Shown here piece by piece: positions 43,678 through 52,517 of a stretch of 64,000 nucleotides of DNA (the stretch's first letter is position 1; the number at the start of each line of letters is the position of its first letter). The translations under genes were made by a program, and so were the position numbers. The DNA lies in assembly GCA_030765065.1 (NCBI GenBank), contig CM060975.1, positions 161,482,993 through 161,546,992 of the forward strand. Reading direction: 5' to 3'. The notes beneath the pieces were generated by a model. It did not search any database. It was not told the origin of the DNA and saw only the letters and a program-made list of their open reading frames with translations. Source of the stretch: Deroplatys truncata (Eukaryota; Arthropoda; Insecta; Mantodea; Mantidae).

Positions 43678-44266
43678 CAGTGGTGGCTCGTGGCATAACA
43701 ATAGGTTAAGCTCTTTTCACACAAAACAAGACATGTAGCTTACATATTTATTGTATATTAAGTTGGCTCTTAATCCTTTCGATTGGCATACTTCTCGATA
43801 ATGTGAAACGGCTGCCTCTCCATTAGGTACATTACTGCTTCACGTACTCTTAATAATCTGTTCAGCCTAACATTTTCACTACATTGCGCTACATAAAGAT
43901 GTGAATTTGGTTTTAGGTTGTCAGCAATTGTATTCTGATTCTTTTCAAGCAGTTTTAATTGCAGCACGCATTTGAAATATTAAGCAGAATCTGAGTGTTT
44001 ATGCAATGACCAATTGATATTCAGAATGTCACAAAAGCTATCAAAATTCCACACCATTTCCTTTATTCTAAGTGATAAACAAGGCCAACAAAATAGTTTT
44101 TTCAAATAATTACTACTCCACAACCACTCATACTTGCTATAACATGAGGTTTTAAAGTGTGTGATGTTACACTTTGCATATTTTCTTTCCACTTTATGTG
44201 CCAATACACTAAGAATTGTCGTAGGTCTACCTGCAGATATGTCTTGCCCTCAGTCCACCACAACAA
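43678..44266. mobile_element. Short hAT element inserted in the pogo fragment
   Basis: The left terminus CAGTGGTGGCTCGTGGCATAA is of hAT type. The right terminus near 44251-44264 (CAGTCCACCAC) is a decayed inverted match. About 590 bp, carrying the N-terminal part of a hAT/ZMYM-type protein on the minus strand. R1 copies begin only about ten bases beyond. Confidence 0.55.
43776..44204 (-). pseudogene. hAT-type (ZMYM1-like) transposase N-terminal fragment
   Basis: The minus-strand frame from 44204 reads KCNITHFKTSCYSKYEWLWS, then LKKLFCWPCLSLRIKEMVWN, FDSFCDILNINWSLHKHSDS. This is the TTF-type zinc finger of hAT proteins ('F...Wy..ypWL.......lFCf.CllF....w...gf.dw.......kHe.S..H'). After a stop and shift, KNQNTIADNLKPNSHLYVAQ and NRLLRVREAVMYLMERQPFH follow, where the family has 'n...r..l..li....flg.q.l.fRG'. 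The catalytic domain is absent. Confidence 0.7.
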
Positions 44267-44275
44267 ATATTTTTT

Positions 44276-45728
44276 ACTTTCTCAACTACGTATAGTAAGT
44301 AGGGGAAGTATTGCATTCCACCCAAAAATTCGATACCGAGATTTCACCGGAAATACATGTTTTGAGACCTCCTGAATCCAAAAAAGGCATTTTTGGAAAC
44401 ATGTCCGTGTGTGTGTCTGTGAACAGCATAACTCAAAAACGAACAGTCGGATAAACACCAAACTTGGTATTTAGGTTCAGTATCTTCCAGAGATGCGACA
44501 CAAAGGTTTTCAAGAAAATGCCCCCACCCCAGACTACCCTTTACATGGAACATTTTTCGAAAATTTTAATTTTCTCAAAAATGGCTCTAACGATTTTGAT
44601 TAAAATATCATATGTTTAAGATAATGTCATGAGAAATGAAATGTATATCTCGAATTTTCTGGGAATGTCTCCAAAAGTATTCTTCATTGTGAACGACTTT
44701 TGCATAACTGGTAAACCATAAGAGATAGACAAAATTTTACTACACAAAAAATGTAGATCTCGTTAAAATACACAACTTATGTCATATACATTTCTTTTGT
44801 TGAGTGAACCGTTTTCGAGATATTGCTTGTTATTCCCTTAAATTTTCCAATACTTATACTTTTTCTCAAATTTGTTATTCATTTTTACTTTCTCTACTAC
44901 GTATAGTAAGTAGGGGAAGTATTGCATTCCACCCAAAAATTTGATACCGAGATTTTACTGGAAATACATGTTTTGAGACCTCCTGAATCCATAAAAGCAT
45001 TTTTGGAAACATGTCCGTGTGTGTGTCTGTGAACAGCATAACTCAAAAACGAACAGTCAGATAAACACCAAACTTGGTATTTAGGTTCAGTATCTTCCAG
45101 AGGTGCGACACGAAGGTTTTCAAGAAAATCCCCCCCACCCCAGACTACCCTTTACATGGAACATTTTTCGAAAATTTTAATTTTCTCAAAAATGGCTAAT
45201 GATTTTGATGAAAATATCATATGTTTAAGATAATGTCATGAGAAATGAAATGTATATCTCGAATTTTCTGGGAATGTCTCCAAAAGTATTCTTCATTGTG
45301 AACGACTTTTGCATAACTGGTAAACCATAAGAGATAGACAAAATTTTACTACACAAAAAATGTAGATCGCATTGAAATACACAACTTATGTCATATACAT
45401 TTCTTTTGTTGAGTGAACCGTTTTCGAGATATTGCTTGTTATTTCCTTAAATTTTCCAATACTTATACTTTTTCTCAAATTCGTTATTCATTTTTTTTAT
45501 GTCCTGGACATGCAAAGAGAATGGAATGCGCCACATAGCAACCGGCGTTAAAATATTTGACTATCGCTTAAAAGCTACCATATTCCCCTTGCATCTACAA
45601 GAAAATTATCAATAAGATTGACATCTCGATATCTCCATTAACATGAAGCATATGGAGAATAAGCGTCTGTAAAAATAGATTGTACAAGAGTAGAGAAAGT
45701 CATGTGAGTGTAACACATCAGATTTTTT
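44276..45728 (+). repeat. R1 repeat, two tandem units
   Basis: Unit one (44276-44885) starts ACTTTCTCAACTACG and lacks the 3' module; it stops in the T-run after TTGTTATTCA. Unit two (44887-45728) is full: it starts ACTTTCTCTACTACG, has a short GT tract (45016-45030), and ends AGAGTAGAGAAAGTCATGTG, AGTGTAACACATCAGATTTTTT. This is the clearest complete unit for defining the family. Confidence 0.85.
45703..45728 (+). other. R1 3' terminus: hairpin and T-run
   Basis: After AGTAGAGAAAGT come ATGTG, a 7-base loop AGTGTAA, and CACAT, then CAGA and a T-run. The 5-bp hairpin is kept in nearly every copy in the window, and changes in old copies mostly fall in the loop. Confidence 0.6.
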
Positions 45729-46134
45729 AACACATAACACATTCATTTTGCAGATTCATTGCAAATCGCCAATGATTTAAATGTTTTTAGGACATAAATT
45801 TATTGTTGATGCTTTAATTCGCACCAGCAAACTTCCAAGACCATAAACATGACTACAATCCCTACTTACCAGATTGTTTTTGCGCATGAACTGAACTGCT
45901 GCCAAGGGTGTAGCATCAATGGATATGGTGGAAGCATTGCTTTCCCTTTTAATTTTTAATTCAGCCTTTTATTATATATGACATATTTATTAAGTGGCAA
46001 ATGAATGCAAGTAGATAAACATATTTATATTTCACATTCTGCACATTGTTAACAAATTGTTGTGCTTGAAGGTTTAACAAGCTAATTACATTGAGTTATG
46101 TTCGTATGTGCTGGTTGAAAAAAGGAAATAAACT
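45729..46134. other. No gene seen
   Basis: Unassigned AT-rich spacer between R1 and a LINE fragment. Confidence 0.35.
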
Positions 46135-47180
46135 GAGGAAGGAAGAAAAATGGTTTCTAGGTGGTCAAGAACTGGAGGTAGTCAAAGAATGACTATTTAG
46201 GAGTAAGGCTGAGTAATAGCAGGGAATCAGGAGCACATGGCAGGAAGATGTTAAAGGAAAGGCAGCTATGACAGGAATAAGAATATGCAAATATAAATTA
46301 GAGATGTCAACAAAATGGTTGGAGAGAATGTATGAGCCATTGGTAGAATAAAAAATGCTCTATGCGGTGGAAATATGAGGGAAGGAGAATTAAGTAAGAA
46401 AACTAGCCAAATGTGTATAATGTTTTGTAAAGAATTAATTGGACTATCAAGAGCAGCACCAGGCGAGGTTGCATTAGTAGATCTAGAATGACAGGTATAA
46501 TAGTAGAAGGATTTTCAAATTTTGTTTTGGATGTATGTCAATGGAGGAATGTGAAATCTTAAAGATATGTATGACTCAGCAAAAGGTTCTAATAAGCAAA
46601 AACAGCTGGTGGAAAGAAACCGAAAAAGTAATGGAGTTAATTGGAATGGGGTCTAGAGGAAAGAAATACAAATGGTTTTTGGAAAGTAGTAAGAAACAGT
46701 AGAGATAATAGAACGACAAGATAAAAAATCATTAAGCTTTTGTAAATTGATAAAAAGAAGTGTTGGTGAAGAGAGAGGCACATTGATTGCTGTAATAGAC
46801 AAACAAGGTTTAGCATGGATGAGAAGCAGTGGAAGAGGAATATGTGAGCTTCGTGGAGGAACAGAAAGTAAAGAAAACTATATGATGGAATGAAGGAAAT
46901 GAACTGGAGGGAAAGAGTGCAGGAAAAGAAATGGGGGAAAATATGGATAGAAAAATAGTAGCTATAAGGTTGTTAACAGGGAAAGAAGAAAAGAAAATCA
47001 AGGGCATGGGAGAATTTTTAAGGAAGCTAAAGGAAAAATGGACTAGAAAAGGCTGCTCATTGAGCATTAAGGCCTGGGAGCCAAGCAAACAGAGTGGCTC
47101 AATAGGAAGACGAGCACCAGACAAATTGTACATAAGATGTAGAGGTACAAGATATATTGTATGAAAATTGTACAATAAAT
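46135..47180 (+). pseudogene. C-terminal half of an I-like LINE polyprotein
   Basis: Plus-strand frames read EEKWFLGGQELEVVKE (thumb/strand region), AAMTGIRICKYKLEMSTKWL, ERMYEPLVE with MLYAVEIWG, then AKCV.CFVKNxLDYQEQHQARL-type text in the place where other members have 'FCK.llGlprsaP'. A long basic tail follows: GENMDRKIVAIRLLTGKEEK, KIKGMGEFLRKLKEKWTRKG. The same regions can be matched on the minus strand at 12130-11700, so the two belong to related LINEs. No reverse transcriptase core or zinc motif is readable. Stops are frequent. The 3' end is probably near 47185, where GTACAATAAATTGAATTC occurs. Confidence 0.5.
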
Positions 47181-47385
47181 TGAATTCAATTCATGTGCTA
47201 GTTGAGAGAACAGTCTTTATTTTCAAGTTGTATTGTTTTTACTGTACAGATTTCTGTGAATCCAATCAAATTAAGTTGCTTTCAAAGCTTTGCATTGTGT
47301 TGCAGTGATTTTGTTTGCAAAGCATTGTATTGAGTTCTTCCTATGATTCTTTGAGTATAGTTCATTTGTGTTACTGAGTTCCCAG

Positions 47386-48560
47386 CGATGTCTAATAGTG
47401 ACACAAAACCTCTCTTGCAATCTTCGTCATCGAGGCCTGTTTTACAGCCAGTAAACTAAACTCCAAGCGTCCACCAGACGAGGATTTCAACCTTCCAAAA
47501 AAGAAATACACAGTACCTGCTTAAAGAGCTAACTAAAGGTATGCAGTGAATCTAATGGACATCTCAACCATGAGCTTTAGAAACAGTGTATGTTGCCGGA
47601 TATTTTTTTGCCACGAGGCTAACAACTATCAAGCAATCATTACCGACCTATGTCGAATAATGACCAGTGAATTTACTACTCAACAGAGGGGAAAGAGTCG
47701 TCCTCCGTGGTGTAGTGGTTACCATTCTAGCCTCTAGTTTCGAGGTCACGGGTTCAAACCCGGCGGAGGTCAATGGATTGTTTCGGGCGTAAAAATCCTT
47801 AGCATGCTTCCTTCGTAAGGAAGGGGAAGTAAAGCCCGTGTCACAGATTTACGGCACGTAAAACAACCTCAAGTCTGATAAAGAGGCCCTTAAGCAAAAT
47901 TTCGGTCTTTCGAAAGCCCATTATAGAATGGGACGCTAAATCAACCAACAGGAGTTCTATAGAGTCCACGAATAAAAATAAAAGGGAAAAGCTCTAAAAA
48001 TTGCTCTCACCGCGAGTTCAGATTTTCACGCTTCCCCTTTTTTTTGGCGGGGAAGAGTCTTAATTACAATATCACGCGTTTCGTGATCCCAATCCCAAAA
48101 AACTGGAAGTACTTAATCGAAATGTTCCATATTCTATTACTGATGAAATATCTCTAGAATTTCTCTCAAAAGCTTGCAATTACTAAAGTTCATCTTTTCT
48201 GTAAGGACAAACAGCTATGAGCTTGTGTGCGGTTGAACTGGAGCATTCAGACCATGCCAAGGAAATCTTCAACCTTCGTCATATAATGTAACAGGCGTTA
48301 GTCTCTGTTGAATATAGCCGCAGATTCGTGGATGTACTACCAGGTGGCAACTTCTGCCGTCTTAATCCACTGTGTGTGAAATACTTGGAATCTCTCCACT
48401 ACAGTGTTTGTACTAAACCCAAACAGGAAGCACCCCAGTCCGTGAATTACAACGGAACCCATGCTACGAACTACAAGGGTTTTCCTCATTGCTAAAATCT
48501 TCGCACTAAAGCTACTAGTGAACCTTCTCTTTTGCGGTCTCATTCTGAACGTCTTTATAT
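47386..48560 (+). pseudogene. Jockey-type ORF1 (gag-like) remnant, interrupted by a SINE
   Basis: ATG near 47386 starts a Ser-rich N-terminus (SNSDTKPLLQSSSSRPVLQP). RPPDEDFNLPKKKYTVPAK and NNYQAIITDLCRIMTSEF follow before the SINE. After it come LNRNVPYSITDEISLEFLSK, MSLCAVELEHSDHAKEIFNL and ALVSVEYSRRFVDVLPGG, i.e. the 'vvirglp...s.eeI...L.......V......p...f.v.l.......ifnl..l....V.ve' RRM-like region. NYNGTHATNYKGFPH (about 48445-48490) marks the degenerate zinc-knuckle region ('C.NC.G.H.AnY.GCp'), with cysteines lost. In the living element this protein binds the RNA. Confidence 0.65.
47697..47985 (+). repeat. tRNA-headed SINE (S1 family), best preserved head
   Basis: A box TGGTGTAGTGGTTACC and B box GGGTTCAAACCCG. 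CCTCCG near the start pairs with CGGAGG after the B box, so the tRNA acceptor stem is still visible. The body matches the copies at 24141 and 57030. Inserted in the Jockey ORF1; flanks were too diverged to read a target duplication. Confidence 0.8.
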
Positions 48561-48859
48561 GCCTAATCCAACATCACCGTCGATAGAGAGCGCAGCATTT
48601 TCCTAACTTGCCAAACACTGCCGTGTAAATACGCTTGTATAGCCTTCAAAGAAAACAACTCTGTCTTCTCACAATAGTCAGATGGCTAGAGAAAGTCCTA
48701 CTTCCAAGTCAGTTCTGACTTCAGTGACTTCCTATCTATGTTGATTACGGCTTTCAAGTCATTTCTCTGTCATGTAAAATGTTTTCTAATTTCGTTATTC
48801 CATGAGCTCTTTCGAAATGAATAGTTCCGTTCGTCATTCGTTCTAACTTATTTTACTAG

Positions 48860-49770
48860 ACTGGAATGCCAGCGGCTTAAAATCTAAGGGAGCTACCTTT
48901 CTGGAATTCTTATCTGCCTGTATCTCTGAAACCCATTTTCATCCTTCTGAAAAATTCACTCTCCCAGGTAACCACATTTATAGATTGACCGCGGCGCTCG
49001 AACTGCTTCTGGAGGCGTAGCCATTGTCGTGAAATGCAAATTGGCGCATTATAGCATGTTTTTGCCTCAATTGACCAGCCTTGATGCCTGTGCAATCAAG
49101 CTTCAGCAACAAAACTGCTCAGAGATGCCTATAATTGCATCTTATCGACCACCCTCAGCTCAAAGGAACAAGATTTGCAGTTTCTCTTTTCTGTCCCATC
49201 TCCTATGATCTTATTTGGTGACTTAAACAGCAAGCATGAGCAATGGGGATGTCATGTAACCACTCCCGCTGAAAGACGTCTTCTCTCGGCTGCCGACCGC
49301 AACGATATACTCATTCTAGCTCCAAGAGACCCTGCCTACTACTCTTATCCTGCTGTTTTATCGGACATCTTAGATTGACACTTTTGAAAACATTAGTCAG
49401 CCGTTACGCATGCACACTGTTGCCGATATGGATTCTTATCATTGCCCTGTAATCTCTACGTTTCATTGTAAAGTGCCATGATCTTCGCTTCCTCGCCTTA
49501 TCCAAAGAATGGTAAACTGGGAATGTTTCCAGAAACAGTTGGACCTTGAGTTGTTGACTGCATTTCGCCTACACACCTCTTCTGATATTGATGCAACAAT
49601 ACAGAATTTCACAAACTCTTTGTGTACGTTGGTGAAAACTGCTAGTGGTATGCCACGTTTTCACGGGCATGCTCCGCACCATCAAGCGCTCCCCTCAAGA
49701 ATTATAGCACTGTTGAAAGCCAAACATAAGATGCGACGTGAATGGCAATCTCATAGATTACCTTGGTAGC
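48860..49770 (+). pseudogene. Jockey-type endonuclease and linker remnant
   Basis: DWNASGLKSKGATFLEFLSA is followed by a short deletion, then ISETHFHPSEKFTLPGNHIY (the E-T block), GGVAIVVKCKLAHYSM, and IASYRPPSA. Then comes PMILFGDLNSKHEQWGCHVT with RRLLSAADRNDILILAPRDP and SYPAVLSDILD. GDLN.KH..WGC is the metal-binding block typical of the Jockey clade. The terminal SDH appears as DSYHCPV near 49430. The linker (49509-49770) shows NWECFQKQLDLELLTAF and IIALLKAKHKMRREWQ. Frameshifts occur at several points. Confidence 0.8.
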
Positions 49771-49914
49771 GACAAAGGTTAAATCAATTCGACAAACCCA
49801 GCGAGCTTTAGATGAATATCGTTAGGCTACATATAAATACCATTTGTCTAACCTTTCGCCAGAACATTGCTGTCTATGGAAGGAGACGAAACGGGTGCTT
49901 AGGGAACCTTCTGT

Positions 49915-50734
49915 TGTGCCACCCTGAGGCAGTATTTTAATACCTGAATAATTTCAATTGTTATTTATAATAGGTAAATTCAATAACAGCCCACCTTGAA
50001 ACAATATGTATGTAATAATTATTTTAATTGTATGTAGCGGTCATTTCAAATGCTTATTTTTTATTGTATATATGTTTTATTAATGTTATGTGAATACTTT
50101 ACATACTCTAATAATGCAAGAACTGTGAGAATAGTAAATTTTAGGTTGCTAACGATGAGTAATAATGAGATAATTGTAGCAATAATGTGTTTGGAATTTG
50201 AAAATGTACTGGTCATGATTAGAGCGACGATGACGTAGTTTCAGTGACAGTTTTAAAATTAGCCAATCAACAGCAAAGAAAAGTTTTAAGTTGAATATAG
50301 AAATTCTATTGGACTAGAATTAGCCAATCAGAGACTTGCATTACCGCAGCTTAAGGTTTTTTACCGTTGAGGTTATTCAGTTCCTGGCAAGAAGTGGTAG
50401 TGTAGATATGGAAAAATGTGTTCTCTGCAGGCGTTTAGTAAAAAACAGATATACGCTCTAAGTGAATATATATATACACCTTGCATAAGAATCCTGACTC
50501 TAAATTAAGACTGACGCAGCCGAGGCAAATTCAAACAATAATATATAAGTATTAAATTCAAACCGACGCTCAAAACAACTATTAATACATAACAACTCTT
50601 CAAGTTTGCGTAAACATTTATTACGCAACAACAGCAAATCATCTTCAAGTTACGTATTTATTACGAACCAGCATCAATAAAGCATCATCTTCCAACTACC
50701 AGCTAAATATTCAACTTCAACCCTTAAAATTCCA
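49915..50734 (+). mobile_element. LTR-like block inserted in the Jockey element (solo LTR?)
   Basis: The block separates two adjoining parts of the Jockey ORF2. It begins near TGTGCCACCCTGAGGCAG and ends near CTTAAAATTCCA, so TG...CA ends are possible. It carries two CCAAT-type boxes (AGCCAATCAA about 50264, AGCCAATCAG about 50322), a TATATATATA box (about 50468) and AATAAA (about 50676), a promoter-to-polyA order expected of a plus-strand LTR. No coding sequence is inside. A target duplication was not visible, so the exact ends are uncertain. Confidence 0.4.
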
Positions 50735-50769
50735 GGAGCATGTATATGAACACGAAGCTGCAAATGTGA

Positions 50770-51960
50770 GCTGTTGGCTGATATTTTTCAAACTGCATTC
50801 ACGCCCAATCCCAGTAGGAATGCCGTGTTCAGTCAGGATATTGAAAATTCGATTCACACCTCCTCGGTTCCAGAGCAGCTGAACTGTGGTGGCTTCTTCA
50901 TAGCCTACCCACCAAAAAAATAATAAATAAAAAAAAAGCTCCAGAACACGATGTTATCCCAAATATTGTTTTAAAACCCCTTACTGCTAAGACTCTAGCC
51001 TACTTGACCTCCATATTTAATTCTGCTTTTCGCCTCGGATATTTTCCATTATCATGGAAACATGTGGTTATGGTTCCTCTTAAAACCTGGACTACCGCCT
51101 TCCTCAGCCTCACGTTATCGTCCTATTAGCCCATTTACCTACACTTTCCAAACGTTTTGAAAAAGTCATCCACAAACGATTAAGCAAATTTCTAACGGAC
51201 AACGCAGTGATCTCTCAACAACTTGGTTTTCGCAGACTACTCCACAGCCCATCCGCTTCTGCGATTAACTGAGTCGATTGCTCGCGGTTTTGAGCTTAAA
51301 TAACACACGGTCGCAGCATTTCTGGACTTTAAACAAGCTTTCAATCGTGTGGCACGTCGGTCTGCTCTACAAATTTCGAAGCATTGGGTTGGCAGATTAT
51401 GTCTAACATGTGATTGACAATTTTCTCTTACATCGTACTTTTGAAGTACGGATAGACAAGAAATGTGAAACCATTAATTTTACATTGCGTCGTTTCCCTT
51501 CTATTACTTTACAAACTATCCCCATATCCTGGAAACGTGCTGATGACACTGTTAAATATCTTGGTCTACATTTTGATCGTCGACTGACCTGGAACTTTCA
51601 CACAATTTAAAATCAAATCTGGCTTACTCCAGACTATGCAAATTGTATCCTATTCTCAACCGCAAGTCTTCTTTGCAAAGCCATGTGGTTCTCTTTTGTA
51701 CAAGTCCTACTTCGTCCTTTACTCACATATGCTTGTCCAATTTGGGGAGGTACAGCTGCAAGCACAATTAATCGTCTTCGTGTCTTTCAAAATAGTTTTA
51801 AAGCTTATACTTAACGCACCTTAGTATGTCAGAAGCACCCAGCTAAATCATGAGCTTGCACTCAGTACCATCTCTGCATACATTCGCTCTCAGGCTCACA
51901 CATTTTTTCAACATCCTCACTCAGTACCTGACGCAGTATATTTCTCCTTGGGACAAAGAT
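50770..51960 (+). pseudogene. Jockey-type reverse transcriptase and post-RT remnant
   Basis: ELLADIFQTAFTPNPSRNAV leads into the domain. APEHDVIPNIVLKPLTAKTL then AYLTSIFNSAFRLGYFPLSW and KHVVMVPL are the first RT blocks. After shifts come SYRPI-like text (51115), QQLGFR (51220), and AAFLDFKQAFNRVWH-like text (51318-51350), the first catalytic block. The region that would hold the YADD block is deleted, with 51410-51480 jumping to post-RT sequence: RRFPSITLQTIPISW, TVKYLGLHFDRRLTWNFH, then YACPIWGG (about 51730) and RLRVFQN. A catalytic YADD is not present. Confidence 0.75.
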
Positions 51961-52248
51961 CTGAAGTGGTTCCCCGGATCAAGAGTCGTTTCCCGCAGGA
52001 CTTGCTGTTTTCTTCCGGAAGTATTCCGAATTAGAAGACTGTCAGTGAACCATATGTACAGTATTATCTGTAACTGTTCTTATGCATTTTATCCTGGATG
52101 TTAAAAGCATTTCCAATACTGAACGAATCTATCCAGTAAACAACAGAAACATTCCGTATTATATGTGCAACGTTTTGACACCGAGTTGGAACGCGCGCGC
52201 TCTCAGATGTTAGCATCTTCCTATTGCCTACTTACTACGACTTGGTAA

Positions 52249-52252
<4 letters not shown>

Positions 52253-52281
<29 letters not shown>
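52253..52281. repeat. (AG)n microsatellite
   Basis: About 29 bases of alternating G and A, just upstream of a tRNA-like head. Confidence 0.9.
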
Positions 52282-52286
<5 letters not shown>

Positions 52287-52329
52287 ATTAGTTTTGTTCT
52301 GCGAATACTGAAGTAATGCATCTAAAGAG

Positions 52330-52500
52330 AGAGCTGCTTCTTGCTCTAACTTTACCGGTCCCCGCGCTTTCCAAAGATCTAGATTTGGTCCTGGCGCAGA
52401 GGATCGCGAGTTCGAGTCTCGCCTTGGGCATGGGTGTTTGCAAATGTATGTCTGTAACTATGTCAAAAACGGAAAACAGAAGAAACGTAGGGGAAAAAGA
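52330..52500 (+). repeat. tRNA-headed SINE fragment
   Basis: CGCGAGTTCGAGTCTCGCC (about 52406-52424) is a well-formed T arm with a B box. An A-box-like stretch lies near 52340-52375, with extra length as in Leu/Ser-type tRNAs. The body CTTGGGCATGGGTGTTTGCA follows, then an A-rich end where the R1 array begins. Confidence 0.5.
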
Positions 52501-52517
52501 ACAAAAGTTAAAAAAAA

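Larger units (their letters stand above)
47386..51980 (+). mobile_element. Near full-length Jockey-type LINE, dead, split by two insertions
   Basis: The plus-strand order is ORF1 (47386-48560), endonuclease (48860-49380), linker (49509-49770), reverse transcriptase (50770-51400) and post-RT region (51480-51960). A SINE sits in ORF1 at 47697-47985 and an LTR-like block at 49915-50734, so the element is older than both. Each coding part has stops and shifts. Confidence 0.75.

Noticed and set aside
47697-47770. Functional tRNA gene
   Set aside because: The anticodon arm does not fold well and the sequence is joined to a SINE body shared with two other loci.
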